The position numbers and the translations under genes are program-made. From Xanthomonas floridensis (lineage in GTDB: Bacteria; Pseudomonadota; Gammaproteobacteria; Xanthomonadales; Xanthomonadaceae), in assembly GCF_001642575.1 (NCBI RefSeq), contig NZ_LXNG01000023.1, positions 62,001 through 126,000 of the forward strand: a DNA stretch of 64,000 nt, read 5' to 3'. A model generated the notes under the pieces. It was not told the origin of the DNA, did not search any database, and saw only the letters and a list, made by a program, of their open reading frames with translations. Positions 48,254-57,563 of the stretch are shown here, piece after piece (positions within the stretch are counted from its first letter, which is position 1; each line of letters opens with the position of its first letter).

Positions 48254-49435
48254 TTACTTGATGGCCCAGTAGACATCGTAGGTACCGTCCTGCGTGAACG
48301 ACTTGTCCACGCCGCCCTTCCAGGCTTCGTAGGGACGCTCGGTCACATCCATGCCGCTGGTGGCCGCCCAGGCGCGCAGCGAGTTACGCACGGCATCCAG
48401 GCCGGCCATGTGACCTGCATAGGTCGCAAATGCCGAACGGTGCGCCGGAGTGCGCTGGTACTTCACCGGTGCCTCGGACGGGATGTTGAGCTTCAGCTCT
48501 TCGCCGGTCGCAGCAACCGGAGTCGCATCGACCGGAGCAGCGGCGGCCGCGTCATCCTTCTTGGCGTCGGCCTTGGCGGTGTCGGTCTTGGCATCGGCCT
48601 TCGGCGCGCCACCGGCACGCTTGCGGACCGGCTGCACGACGTCGAACGCGTACTTGTCACTGGCGAAGTCGGTGGTGACGATACGGACCGGACCAGCAGC
48701 TTCCAGACCATTGGCGTCCATCACGCGCTTGATCCACTCCTGGTTGTCCTTGATCGACTTCTTGATCGTCTCGTTGTCACGGTCGATGTTGCCCGCGGTG
48801 ACGACCAGCAGGTCCTCGGCCGGCACATCGACGATCTTGAGATCGCTCAACACCGGCTTGCCATCCAGTTGCGCGCGGTAGTCGAAGTTCGGCACGGTGG
48901 CCAGTGCGGTGGTCAGACGCGACAGACCCAGCTTCAGGTCATCGCCCACGTGGCGGCTGACATACAGGCCGGCATAGCGACCGAACAGGTTCCAGCCGTA
49001 CTTGACGCTGTAGTCCTGCGTGATCTTGACGTTCTTGTTGTTCTTGCCGGTCGGAGCCAGAGTGAAATTGGTGACCTTGTCGTAGCCCTTGGTGGGATCT
49101 TCGATCGCGATCTCAACACGCTCGTTCTTGACGGTGTTTTTGATTTCCCAGCTGCCGTTGCCGATATAGCCCTCGGTGGAGCTGTATTCGACGCGTGCAC
49201 CCTTGCCCTCTTCCGGGCCGGCCAGCTTCAGCTGGATCTTCGGGTCACGCAGCACAAGCGGGTTCCAATCCTTGAAACGACGGAAGCTGTTCACGGTGTC
49301 GTAAACAATCGTCATTCTGCGGTTGGTCTCAACACTCTCGGACATCTGCCGCTCCGAGGGCAACACCAAGCCCACCACGACAAACAAGCCAGCCACGATC
49401 CCCAAGGCGATCAGGAACTCGATAATACGGGTCAT
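48254..49435 (-). CDS. SRPBCC (polyketide cyclase-like) membrane-anchored protein
   Basis: A 393-residue protein with an N-terminal transmembrane anchor (residues 4-26, IEFLIALGIVAGLFVVVGLVL). Residues 30-185 resemble the START/SRPBCC lipid-binding fold (VYDTVNSFRRFKDWNPLVLRDPK, GNGSWEIKNTVKNERVEI). A second alpha/beta part follows (residues 190-270). Then comes a low-complexity Lys/Ala/Asp segment (residues 280-315, KADAKTDTAKADAKKDD) and a C-terminal domain with QRTPAHRSAFATYAGHMAGLDAVRNSLRAWA, which looks like the GyrI/AraC effector-binding fold. Function unknown; it is a single gene with its own terminator. Confidence 0.8.
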   Translation of the reverse strand: MTRIIEFLIALGIVAGLFVVVGLVLPSERQMSESVETNRRMTIVYDTVNSFRRFKDWNPLVLRDPKIQLKLAGPEEGKGARVEYSSTEGYIGNGSWEIKNTVKNERVEIAIEDPTKGYDKVTNFTLAPTGKNNKNVKITQDYSVKYGWNLFGRYAGLYVSRHVGDDLKLGLSRLTTALATVPNFDYRAQLDGKPVLSDLKIVDVPAEDLLVVTAGNIDRDNETIKKSIKDNQEWIKRVMDANGLEAAGPVRIVTTDFASDKYAFDVVQPVRKRAGGAPKADAKTDTAKADAKKDDAAAAAPVDATPVAATGEELKLNIPSEAPVKYQRTPAHRSAFATYAGHMAGLDAVRNSLRAWAATSGMDVTERPYEAWKGGVDKSFTQDGTYDVYWAIK

Positions 49436-50099
49436 TCAGGAGGTCTCCGGGGCCGATCCCACGGCCGGGTTGAGTGAAGCGAAGCCACCATCCTAGCAGG
49501 CTTCGAGAAAGATGTTCAGTTGTGCGACGGGTAGCGCGGTCTTGCGGTGTCATTCGGCGCGTGCAACGTCGCGGTGGAGCTGCGCAATCCCTGCCGTTGC
49601 AAGGGTTTGCGCCGCGCGCGCAGCCATCATGCACATCCCACGCTGCCGGCGTGTGATGCCGCCAGGACGTGGGGCCTGATCGGAGCGATGCGGGCTGTCG
49701 CGAGGACGCAGACGATGCAGGCTGCAGGCAAGCCGGCGCCACCGCACTCGGTGAACGGCCTTTGCGTGCGATCGCCCACGGATGCGTCGGCCGATCGCCC
49801 ACCCAGGCGGGGGCTCAGACGCCTTCAGCGCCGCGCGGCTGCAGCCGCGTACGCCCAGCATGGACAGGGTGAGCGGGCGCCGCCTGCAAGCCGCAGGCTT
49901 GTGCGCCCGCAAACGCCCGGGTGCTGCGCCGGGCCGGACATCCTGCCGTCAGACCAGCTGCAGCTCGAACGCCTTGAGTACCGCGCGGGTACGGTCGCGC
50001 ACGCCCAGTTTGGACAGGGTGAGCGGGCGCCGCCTGCAAGCCGCAGGCTTGCGCGCCCGCGAACGCACGGCGCGCTGCGCCGGGCCGGGCATCCTGCCG
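49436..50099. other. Spacer between SRPBCC gene and response regulator, with tandem duplications
   Basis: This 664-bp region contains no intact gene. Its right part (49808-50099) is made of degenerate and near-identical copies of the response regulator 3' end. The left part (49436-49800) shows nothing recognisable apart from the presumed promoter of the SRPBCC gene. Confidence 0.75.
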
Positions 50100-50161
50100 T
50101 CAGACCAATTGCAGCTCGAACGCCTTGAGTACCGCGCGGGTACGGTCGCGCACGCCCAGTT
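49808..50161. repeat. ~150-bp tandem duplication of a response-regulator 3' end
   Basis: The unit 49861-50010 is repeated at 50011-50161 with only scattered differences, and the end of the intact gene at 50100-50160 forms part of the second copy. A third, more diverged partial copy lies at about 49808-49860. Each unit has the last ~24 codons of the response regulator followed by ~80 bp of downstream DNA with a small hairpin (CAAGCC/GGCTTG). Confidence 0.88.
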
Positions 50162-50744
50162 TGGACAGGATGTTGGACACATGATTCTTGATGGTGCCCT
50201 CGGCAACGCCCAGCGAATTGGCGATCTCCTTGTTGGAAAAGCCGCTGGCCATCAATCGCAGGATTTCGGTCTCGCGGTCGGTGAGCGGATCGGGCCGGTC
50301 CAGGCTGACGAACTCGTTGCGCATGTGCTCCAGGCCCGACAGCAGGCGCTGGGTGACCGCCGGCTGCACCAGCGAGCCGCCATCGGCCACGGTGCGGATG
50401 GCCCCGACCAGCTGCTCCAGCGAGACATCCTTGAGCAGGTAGCCCTTGGCGCCGGCCTTGAGCCCGGCCAGCACCAGCTGGTCGTCGTCGAAGGTGGTCA
50501 GGATGATGGTCGGCGGCAGCGTGCCGTTGCGCGAGAGCATCTGCAGCGCTTCCAGGCCGGACATCACCGGCATGCGCATGTCCATCAGCACCACGTCGGG
50601 CTGGATCTGCGGGATCTGCTCCACCGCCTGCTTTCCGTCCGAGGCCTCGGCCACCACCTCGATGCCGTTATCCAGCGCCAACAGCGAGCGGATCCCCTGG
50701 CGCACCAGGGTTTGGTCGTCTACCAGGCACACACGGATCATCAA
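50100..50744 (-). CDS. NarL/FixJ-family response regulator
   Basis: A 214-residue protein. The receiver domain (residues 3-120) has Asp9/Asp10 as acidic pair, Asp55 as phospho-acceptor (VVLMDMRMP) and the conserved Lys (GYLLKDVS). A LuxR-type helix-turn-helix occupies residues 150-208 (LTDRETEILRLMASGFSNKEIANSLGVAEGTIKNHVSNIL). The start ATG overlaps the kinase stop in ATGA, so the two are translationally coupled. The pair resembles the DesK/DesR and LiaS/LiaR types. The 3' end of this gene is duplicated downstream in tandem, yet the reading frame itself is complete. Confidence 0.94.
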   Translation of the reverse strand: MMIRVCLVDDQTLVRQGIRSLLALDNGIEVVAEASDGKQAVEQIPQIQPDVVLMDMRMPVMSGLEALQMLSRNGTLPPTIILTTFDDDQLVLAGLKAGAKGYLLKDVSLEQLVGAIRTVADGGSLVQPAVTQRLLSGLEHMRNEFVSLDRPDPLTDRETEILRLMASGFSNKEIANSLGVAEGTIKNHVSNILSKLGVRDRTRAVLKAFELQLV

Positions 50745-51934
50745 AACACTCCTTGAGTCACGGCCGCAGGCATCAGTGCCGGCGCGCCTGGAACGGAGAT
50801 GCGCAGGCCGAAGCCGTCACCCCGCCGGGTTTGGATTTCCAGCTGCCCACCATACTGGTTGAGCCGCTCACGCATGCCGCGCAGGCCGTTGCCGGGCGCC
50901 ACCGCATCGGCGCCATGGCCATCGTCGCGGGCATCGATCAACACCGTCTCCGCGTCGCGCCGCACCTGGATCCACAGGTTACGCGCGCCGGCGTGGCGCA
51001 CCGCGTTGGTGATGATTTCCTGGGTGCAACGCAGCAGCACATGGGCGCGCTCGGGGTTGTCCAGGGTTAGCGGCTGGGCGATGTCCAGGTGGATATCCAG
51101 CGACGGTACCTGGGTGACCAGCGGCCGCAGCGCCGCTTCCAGGTCGATCGCGCCGCTGTCGCGCAACTGGCTGACCGCTTCGCGCACGTCGGTGAGCAGC
51201 AGCTTGGCCAGGGTATGCGCCTGGCGCACGTGCTCCTGGGCCTGGCCTTCGGTGATGTGGCCGGCCACTTCCAGGTTGAGGCTGAGCGCGGTCAGGTGAT
51301 GCCCCAGCAGGTCGTGCAGCTCGCGCGAGATGCGGGTGCGCTCGTTGATGCGCGCGCTTTCGGCCAGCAGCGCACGGGTGGCGCGCAGTTCGGCGTTGAG
51401 CCGGCGCTGTTCCTCGCGGGCCTCGGCCTGCTGGCGGGCCACTAGGCTGGTGACGAAGATGAACATCGAAAAGCCGCCGTAGAGCAGCGACTGCATCAGC
51501 GCGCCGGAAACCGGAAACCCCAGCAACAGGTGGTAGACCGGAAGCACGGCCAACTGGCTCAGCACCAGCCAGACCACGCCAACGCGCAGTGGCAACAACC
51601 AGGGGATCACCCCGGCCGCCACCATCATGAGGATGCTGCCGAGCCCGGTCCGGGTGAGGTAGCTCACCGCAAGCGCGCACACCGTGAGCAGCAGCAGGAT
51701 CAGCCGGTCGTACCAATGGGCATGGCCGCCGCTGCTCAGGCCGCGCGTCAACCAGAAATAGCTGGCCCCGAAGCCGACGAAGAACGCCGACATCATCGCC
51801 GCCTCCATCACACTGCGGTGGTCGCCGTCCTCGGCGGGCGCCCAGTAGATGTACACCAACGGCATGGCGATCATCGCCCAGGTGAACAGGCCGGCGAAGC
51901 GCAGGACGCGCGTATGACTGAGGTATCCCAACAT
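50741..51934 (-). CDS. HisKA_3-type sensor histidine kinase
   Basis: A 397-residue protein. Residues 10-165 contain about five or six transmembrane helices with almost no periplasmic domain, as in DesK-like sensors that read the membrane itself. A HisKA_3 dimerisation domain follows with the phospho-accepting His in RTRISRELHDLLGHHLTALSLN (about residue 206). The ATPase domain has EIITNAVRHAGARN (N box), DARDDGHGAD and GNGLRGMRERLNQYGG. It phosphorylates the NarL-type regulator encoded by the overlapping downstream gene. The signal is unknown. The promoter must lie in the 255-bp spacer shared with the divergent GNAT gene. Confidence 0.93.
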   Translation of the reverse strand: MLGYLSHTRVLRFAGLFTWAMIAMPLVYIYWAPAEDGDHRSVMEAAMMSAFFVGFGASYFWLTRGLSSGGHAHWYDRLILLLLTVCALAVSYLTRTGLGSILMMVAAGVIPWLLPLRVGVVWLVLSQLAVLPVYHLLLGFPVSGALMQSLLYGGFSMFIFVTSLVARQQAEAREEQRRLNAELRATRALLAESARINERTRISRELHDLLGHHLTALSLNLEVAGHITEGQAQEHVRQAHTLAKLLLTDVREAVSQLRDSGAIDLEAALRPLVTQVPSLDIHLDIAQPLTLDNPERAHVLLRCTQEIITNAVRHAGARNLWIQVRRDAETVLIDARDDGHGADAVAPGNGLRGMRERLNQYGGQLEIQTRRGDGFGLRISVPGAPALMPAAVTQGVF

Positions 51935-52189
51935 GTCCGCATCTTAGGCCCAAGCGCCGCCGCTGCCCTCTTGCCGGAAGTCATGCATGCGCCTGCCCGC
52001 GCCTTCGGGCCAGCGGCCGATCCGGCGGCGCACGGGTGACGGCAGCATGCGTCGGGCGCTGCGTGTCGGCCCATCGCCGGGACGGGTGCCGGCCGCCGAG
52101 CACGCGCCGGGTCGCCGCTTCAGGCCACGCATGTAATAATCCGACGCAGATCCGATTTCGGGTCGAGAGCGTTACCCCACGGAGTCCTA

Positions 52190-52789
52190 ATGTCGATCGT
52201 CATCCGCGACGTGCGCGAGCACGAGCTCGATTCCGTCCTGGCCCTGAACAACAATGCCGGACTGGCGATCCTGCCGCTGGATTCAACCAAGCTGCAACGG
52301 TTCTACGCCCAGGCCGAATATTTCCGCGTCGCCGAGCGCGACGGCAACCTGGCCGGGTTCCTGGTCGGGTTCGGCAGCGGCAGTGCCCATGACAGCAGCA
52401 ATTTCGCCTGGTTCCGGGACCGTCATCCGGAATTCTTCTATATCGACCGCATCGTGGTTGCCAGCCGCCGTCGCGGCGGCGGCGTCGGGCGGGCGTTCTA
52501 CGCCGACGTGCAGAGCTATACCGAGCTGCGTTACCCGCAACTGGCCTGCGAGGTGTTCCTGGACCATGGCGCCGACGCGGCGCTGCTCTTCCATGGCAGC
52601 TTCGGTTTCCGCGAAGTGGGCCAGAACACCATGCCGGACGTGGACGTGCGCGCCAGCATGCTGATGAAGGACATGTGCAGCTATTCCTGGGTCAAGGAGA
52701 CCTACGGCGGCAAGTTGCCCGAAGAATTGCCGTGGGTGGGCCGGCCGCGTCATGCCGCTGCCACCGCCAATCCATCGACGGGGACCTGA
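52190..52789 (+). CDS. GNAT-family N-acetyltransferase
   Basis: A 199-residue protein with the GNAT core: an N-terminal strand-helix (VIRDVREHELDSVLALNNNAG), the acetyl-CoA site IDRIVVASRRRGGGVGRAFYADV (motif A with the R/Q-x-x-G-x-G/A variant) near residues 80-102, and LFHGSFGFREVGQNTM at the C-terminal end of the fold. It is likely to acetylate a small amine or protein N-terminus; the substrate cannot be told. The minC start lies three bases after its stop, so it is probably transcribed with minCDE, an arrangement without obvious functional reason. Confidence 0.86.
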   Translation: MSIVIRDVREHELDSVLALNNNAGLAILPLDSTKLQRFYAQAEYFRVAERDGNLAGFLVGFGSGSAHDSSNFAWFRDRHPEFFYIDRIVVASRRRGGGVGRAFYADVQSYTELRYPQLACEVFLDHGADAALLFHGSFGFREVGQNTMPDVDVRASMLMKDMCSYSWVKETYGGKLPEELPWVGRPRHAAATANPSTGT

Positions 52790-52792
52790 GGC

Positions 52793-53539
52793 GTGTCGAG
52801 TGTGAATGTGGATTTTGAACAGGCCGGCGAACTGAAGATCGGCCAGGTGGGCATCGCCAATTTGCGCGTGCGCACCCTGGACGTACCGCGGCTGGTACAG
52901 GAAATGCGTGAGCGCGTGACCCGCGCGCCCAAGCTGTTCGGACGTGCGGCGGTGATTCTGGATTTCGGCGGGCTGTCGCAGGTGCCGGACATGGCCACCG
53001 CCAAGGCGCTGCTGGATGGCCTGCGCGATGCCGGCGTGCTGCCGGTGGCGCTGGCCTACGGCACCAGCGAGATCGACCTGCTGTCGCAGCAACTCGGTGT
53101 GCCGTTGCTGGCCAAGTTCCGTGCCCAGTACGAGCCGACCGCGGTCAGCCCACCGCCACCGCCACCGCCCCCTGCGCGCGCCGAACCGGCGCCGCCGGCC
53201 GCGCGCCCGGCACCTGGCCGCATGCAACGCACCGCGGTGCGCTCGGGCCAGCAGCTGTATGCGGAACACTGCGACCTGACCGTACTCAATACGGTGGGCG
53301 CCGGGGCGGAGGTCATCGCCGACGGCAGCATCCATATCTACGGTACCCTGCGTGGCCGCGCTTTGGCCGGCGCGCAGGGCAACCCGGACGCGCGCATCTT
53401 CTGCCGCGACTTCCACGCCGAACTGGTCGCCATCGCTGGCCACTACAAGGTGCTGGACGATGTTCCCATGGACCTGCGTGGCAAGGCCGTCCAGGTCTGG
53501 CTGGAGCAGGATCAGATCAAGATCGCTGCGCTTGATTGA
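52793..53539 (+). CDS. minC: Septum-site-determining protein MinC
   Basis: A 248-residue protein with GTG start at 52793. The N-terminal domain (residues 1-110) has the FtsZ-inhibiting fold (DFEQAGELKIGQVGIANLRVRTLD). A Pro-rich linker (eight Pro in a row near residue 120) joins it to the C-terminal beta-helix domain (HCDLTVLNTVGAGAEVIADGSIHIYGTLRGRALAGAQGN), which binds MinD. MinC blocks FtsZ ring assembly away from mid-cell. It is followed by minD and minE in the standard order. Confidence 0.96.
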   Translation: MSSVNVDFEQAGELKIGQVGIANLRVRTLDVPRLVQEMRERVTRAPKLFGRAAVILDFGGLSQVPDMATAKALLDGLRDAGVLPVALAYGTSEIDLLSQQLGVPLLAKFRAQYEPTAVSPPPPPPPPARAEPAPPAARPAPGRMQRTAVRSGQQLYAEHCDLTVLNTVGAGAEVIADGSIHIYGTLRGRALAGAQGNPDARIFCRDFHAELVAIAGHYKVLDDVPMDLRGKAVQVWLEQDQIKIAALD

Positions 53540-53574
53540 CGCGGCCCAACCACAGAAATATTCGGAGAAATCCT

Positions 53575-54384
53575 TTGGCTGAAATCATCGTAGTCACCTC
53601 CGGCAAGGGCGGCGTCGGCAAGACCACCACCAGCGCGAGCCTGGCCTGCGGGCTGGCGCGGCGCGGCAAGAAGGTCGCCGTCATCGACTTCGACGTCGGC
53701 CTGCGCAACCTGGACCTGATCATGGGCTGCGAGCGGCGCGTGGTGTACGACTTCGTCAACGTCGTGCACGGCGAGGCCACGCTCAAGCAGTCGCTGATCA
53801 AGGACAAGCGCTTCGACAACCTGTACGTGCTGGCGGCCTCGCAGACCCGCGACAAGGACGCATTGACCCAGGAAGGCGTGGAGAAGGTGCTCAAGGACCT
53901 TGCCGCCGACGGCTTCGACTACATCGTCTGCGACTCGCCGGCCGGTATCGAAAAAGGCGCGTTCCTGGCGATGTACTTCGCCGACCGCGCGGTGGTGGTG
54001 GTGAACCCGGAAGTGTCCTCGGTGCGCGACTCCGACCGCATCATCGGCCTGCTCGATTCCAAGACCCGCAAGGCCGAGGAAGGCAAGACGGTGCCGGCGT
54101 TCCTGCTGCTGACCCGCTACAGCCCGGGCCGCGTGGAAGGCGGCGAGATGCTCAGCATCACCGATGTGGAAGAAGTGCTGGGCCTGAAGGCGATCGGCGT
54201 CATTCCCGAATCCGGCGATGTGCTCAACGCCTCCAACAAGGGCGAGCCGGTGATCCTGGATGCCGAGTCCCCGGCCGGCCAGGCGTATGACGACGCAGTC
54301 GCCCGCATCATGGGCGAGGAGCGCCCGATGCGATTCACATCCGTGGAGAAGAAAGGCTTCTTCAGCAAGCTGTTCGGAGGGTAA
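53575..54384 (+). CDS. minD: Septum-site-determining ATPase MinD
   Basis: A 269-residue ParA-type ATPase, the usual MinD length. The start is TTG at 53575 with GGAG eight bases upstream; it gives (M)[22 protein letters not shown], matching MinD N-termini, while the longer open frame does not. The deviant Walker A KGGVGKTT, the membrane-targeting amphipathic helix at the C-terminus ([13 protein letters not shown]) and the [15 protein letters not shown] segment are all present. MinD recruits MinC to the membrane and is cleared from mid-cell by MinE. Confidence 0.97.
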
Positions 54385-54386
54385 GC

Positions 54387-54644
54387 ATGGGCCTGCTCGA
54401 TTTTCTCAAGAGCAAGAAGAACACCGCCGAGACGGCCAAGAACCGCCTGCAGATCATCATTGCGCAGGAGCGCAACCACCGCGGCGGGCCGGATTACCTG
54501 CCGCTGATGCAGCGCGAATTGCTGGAAGTGATCAAGAAGTACGTCAACATCGACGCCGATGCGGTGCGGGTTGACCTGGTCAAGGACGGCGAGCACGACG
54601 TGCTGGATATTTCGGTCGCGCTGCCGGAAGACGGCGACAAGTAA
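54387..54644 (+). CDS. minE: Cell division topological specificity factor MinE
   Basis: An 85-residue protein starting [29 protein letters not shown], the MinE signature: an amphipathic N-terminus and the anti-MinCD helix. The C-terminal half ([27 protein letters not shown]) is the dimerisation domain. It starts two bases after the minD stop. MinE stimulates MinD ATPase and sets up pole-to-pole oscillation. A clear terminator follows. Confidence 0.97.
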
Positions 54645-54719
54645 GCGCGGCCATGGATGCCGGCGCGTCCTTTGCACAAGCAGGCGCGCTGCGTGGCAAC
54701 GGCCACGCCATCCCTCCCG

Positions 54720-54754
54720 ACGGTACCGTGGCAGCACGGTGCCGTTTTGGTTTC
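54720..54754 (+). terminator. Terminator of the min operon
   Basis: ACGGTACCGTG (54720-54730) pairs with CACGGTGCCGT (54735-54745, one G-U-type mismatch) around a 4-nt loop, followed by TTTTGGTTT. It lies 76 bp past the minE stop. Confidence 0.82.
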
Positions 54755-54799
54755 TGCCCACTGCGCGCTTGCCGCGCACCTGACCATGAGCCACTGAGC

Positions 54800-55291
54800 G
54801 TGACCCCTCATCCTCATTCCGCCCCCGACACGTCCGGCGTGCTGCGCGTGGCCGATATCGGCCTGGATGCACCGGCCGCCCTGCTCGCCCGCTACGGGCT
54901 GCGCCTGCATCGGGTGGCTGCCGGCGCGGCAATACCGGGCAGTTTCTGGGGCGAACCGGAGGCCGGCATCATCGGTTGCGATGTGTATGTGCGCGACGAC
55001 ACGCCGGTGCATTCGATGCTGCACGAGGCCGGACATCTGATCGTACTACCTGCCGACAAACGTGCCGCAGTGCATACCGACGCCACCGATTCGGTGGATG
55101 AAGAAGACGCCACCTGTTACCTGCAAATCCTGCTGGCCGCGCAATTGCCCGGCGTGGGCAGCGCACGGCTGATGGCCGACATGGATGCCTGGGGGTATAC
55201 CTATCGCCTGGGCTCTACCCGCGCCTGGTTCGAGCAGGATGCGGAAAACGCGCGCAGCTGGCTGGATGCGCGTGGGTTGCTGCCAGCCTAA
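54800..55291 (+). CDS. Putative zinc metallopeptidase-like protein with HEAGH motif
   Basis: A 163-residue protein if the GTG at 54800 is the start; the preceding min terminator makes earlier starts unlikely. HSMLHEAGHLIVLPADKR (about residues 73-90) is an HExxH zinc site, and DATDSVDEEDATCYLQILLA downstream carries acidic residues that could supply the third ligand. No signal peptide is seen, so it is probably cytoplasmic. It resembles small ImmA/IrrE- or M78-type peptidases in size and motif only. Function unknown; no partner regulator gene is adjacent. Confidence 0.65.
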   Translation: MTPHPHSAPDTSGVLRVADIGLDAPAALLARYGLRLHRVAAGAAIPGSFWGEPEAGIIGCDVYVRDDTPVHSMLHEAGHLIVLPADKRAAVHTDATDSVDEEDATCYLQILLAAQLPGVGSARLMADMDAWGYTYRLGSTRAWFEQDAENARSWLDARGLLPA

Positions 55292-55387
55292 GAGCGGCGA
55301 CCGGCACAGCGCCGTCAGCGGCTGTCGGCGCGGTCTGGACGGCGAACAGGACCCGCATGGCCCTGCCGATACCGATTGATAGCCACT

Positions 55388-56689
55388 CTATGTCGCCCCA
55401 GATTCGCTCGTGGCGGTCGCACCGGACAGGTCCAGCGTTGCCACGGTGCCCTGCCCCGCATCGGACTCGAGTTGCAGGTGCCAGCCCAGGTGCTCGCAGA
55501 GCCGGCCGATCAGTTCCAGGCCGATGCCGTTGCCCTGCCGTGCATTGCCGCGCGCCAGTCGCGCGTAGATGGCGCTGATTTCCTCCGGCGTCATTCCATG
55601 CCCCGGGTCGGCGATGCGCACCACGCCCGGCGCGGTCAGGCCGACGCGGATGACGCCGCGGTCGCTGTTCTCGATTGCGTTACGCAGCAAGTTGCCGATG
55701 GCGGTCTGCACGATGGCCACCGGCGCGGTCAGGGTGCACGACGGGAGCGGATCGATGACCACCTGCAAGTCCTTGTCGGCACATAGATGCGCATGGTCGG
55801 CAACGATCTCCGGCAGCAGTTGATCCAGCCGCACGGCATCGCTGCTGCGCACCAACCGCCCCGGATCCTTTGCAAGCACCAGCAGCAAGGTGATCAGCTG
55901 CTCCACCGAAGCGCTGGTCTGCGCGATGCGCCTGAGCTGGTGGCGCACCGCCGGCGGCGTGCCCGGCTGTTCCAGCGCCAGTTCCACCGCATTGCCGATC
56001 ACCGCGATCGGCGTGCGCAACTCGTGGCTGGCGCTATCGATGAAGGCGCGTTCGCGCTCGACGAATTGGCTGTTGCGCTCCAGGTAGTCGTTGAGCGCAT
56101 CGGCGATGACGTAGAGCTCGGCACTCCCCTGCGCGCCCACGGTGATCTGCTGCGCACGCCGCCCAGGACGCAATGCGCCGATGTCGCGGGCCAGCTCCAC
56201 CAGCGGGTGCACCAGCCGCGCCATCGCGTAGGTGCCCATCAGCAAGGTGATGCCGATCAACGCGACCCCGGCCGCCAGCATCCAGCGGGTGAGAAATTTC
56301 TCCAGCGCCTCGAAATCGGTGATGTCCAGCACCAGCGCCAGGCGGCCTGCCTGCGGCGTGTCGCGCACCATCACCGCGCTCTGGCGGCCGGCGATATCCA
56401 GCTCGTCATGCAGGCCCGGGTGCAGCGTGCGCAGCACCGGCGGCACGCCGGCCGAGCCATCGATGCGGTACAGCCGCAAGGTGTCCGAGTCTTGCCAGTG
56501 GTAGTCCGGATTGCGCGCACTGCGCTCCAGGATGCTGTCCAGTTCGGAATTCAACAGCGAGCGCCACACGCCGTGTTCGGCACGCTCGTGCAGATACTGC
56601 GCAGTGCCGAACACCGCCAGGGTCATCAGCAAGGTATAGCCGAACAGCCACAGCATGACCCGGCGGCCCAGCGGGCGCTGCTTAGCCAT
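55388..56689 (-). CDS. Sensor histidine kinase of a ColRS/PmrAB-like pair
   Basis: A 433-residue kinase from the ATG at 56689, which overlaps the response-regulator stop by eight bases. It has two transmembrane helices (about residues 10-30 and 132-155) around a periplasmic sensor of ~100 residues. HAMP-like and HisKA domains follow (IDSASHELRTPIAVIGNAVELAL with the phospho-accepting His), then an ATPase domain with NLLRNAIENSD, DPGHGM and GNGIGLELIGR. The divergent neighbours arnT, a PAP2 phosphatase gene and eptA modify lipid A, so this pair probably senses cations, iron or cationic peptides and controls that cluster. Confidence 0.87.
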   Translation of the reverse strand: MAKQRPLGRRVMLWLFGYTLLMTLAVFGTAQYLHERAEHGVWRSLLNSELDSILERSARNPDYHWQDSDTLRLYRIDGSAGVPPVLRTLHPGLHDELDIAGRQSAVMVRDTPQAGRLALVLDITDFEALEKFLTRWMLAAGVALIGITLLMGTYAMARLVHPLVELARDIGALRPGRRAQQITVGAQGSAELYVIADALNDYLERNSQFVERERAFIDSASHELRTPIAVIGNAVELALEQPGTPPAVRHQLRRIAQTSASVEQLITLLLVLAKDPGRLVRSSDAVRLDQLLPEIVADHAHLCADKDLQVVIDPLPSCTLTAPVAIVQTAIGNLLRNAIENSDRGVIRVGLTAPGVVRIADPGHGMTPEEISAIYARLARGNARQGNGIGLELIGRLCEHLGWHLQLESDAGQGTVATLDLSGATATSESGAT

Positions 56690-57398
56690 CGACGCACTCG
56701 TTGCCTGCCGCTTCGCCAGCGGCATCCAGCTCCGCCAGGCGATAGCCGAGCCGCGGCAGGGTGTGGATCAACTTCTGCGCGAACGGACCATCCACGCTGC
56801 GGCGCAGTTCGTAAATATGCGAACGCAGCATGTCGCCATCGGGCGGGTCGTCGCCCCAGAGCGCCTGCTCCAGGCGTTGCCGGGTGACCGCTGCCGGGCT
56901 GGCCTGCATCAGCACTTCCAGCAACTTGCGGCAGGCCGGATACAGATGCAGCACCTGGCCGGACCGGGTAGCTTCCAGGGTGGCCAGGTCCAGCCGCAGG
57001 TCGGCCACCTGCAGTAATTTGCCGCGGCGCCGACCATGCGCACGCGCGAGCAAGGCGTCGATGCGCACTTCCAGCTCGGGCAGCGCGAACGGCTTGGTCA
57101 GGTAATCGTCGGCCCCGGCGCGAAAGCCGGCAATCTTGTCGGGCAATTCGTCGCGCGCAGTGAGCATGATCACCGGCAGTTCGGAGTGATGCTGCTCGCG
57201 CAGGCGGCGCAACACCTCCGGGCCGTCCATGCGCGGCATCATCCAGTCCAGCACCAGCACGTCGTACTGCTGGGTGGTGGCCAGGTGCAGGCCGGTGATG
57301 CCGTCCGGCGCGGCGTCCAGGGTGTGGCCGCGGGCTTCAAAATAATCGAACAGATTGGCAACCATGTTGCGGTTATCTTCGATGACCAGCAGCCGCAT
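56682..57398 (-). CDS. OmpR/ColR-type response regulator
   Basis: A 238-residue regulator from the ATG at 57398. The receiver domain has the acidic pair Glu7/Asp8, phospho-acceptor Asp51 (VLVLDWMMPRMDG) and Lys in YLTKPFALPE. The winged-helix domain spans about 130-225 (LHLYPACRKLLEVLMQASPAAVTRQRLEQALW, SHIYELRRSVDGPFAQKLIHTL). It is the first gene of the pair, upstream of the kinase on the minus strand, and is divergent from arnT, with 165 bp between the two start codons. That shared promoter region is where it would be expected to act. Confidence 0.91.
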   Translation of the reverse strand: MRLLVIEDNRNMVANLFDYFEARGHTLDAAPDGITGLHLATTQQYDVLVLDWMMPRMDGPEVLRRLREQHHSELPVIMLTARDELPDKIAGFRAGADDYLTKPFALPELEVRIDALLARAHGRRRGKLLQVADLRLDLATLEATRSGQVLHLYPACRKLLEVLMQASPAAVTRQRLEQALWGDDPPDGDMLRSHIYELRRSVDGPFAQKLIHTLPRLGYRLAELDAAGEAAGNECVDG

Positions 57399-57563
57399 GC
57401 GCGCGATTCCAGAACGGTCCGACAGGGACGCTGTGCGCATCCTACCCGAGGCCAGCCGAACCCGACCGCCCCGGGCGCTCCGCGCGCGTGCCGGCAAGGT
57501 GTCCGACAAATTTCCGACAAGGGTGCCGGCTATCGTTTCGCCCCTTTTCATCAGGGCGTGCGC

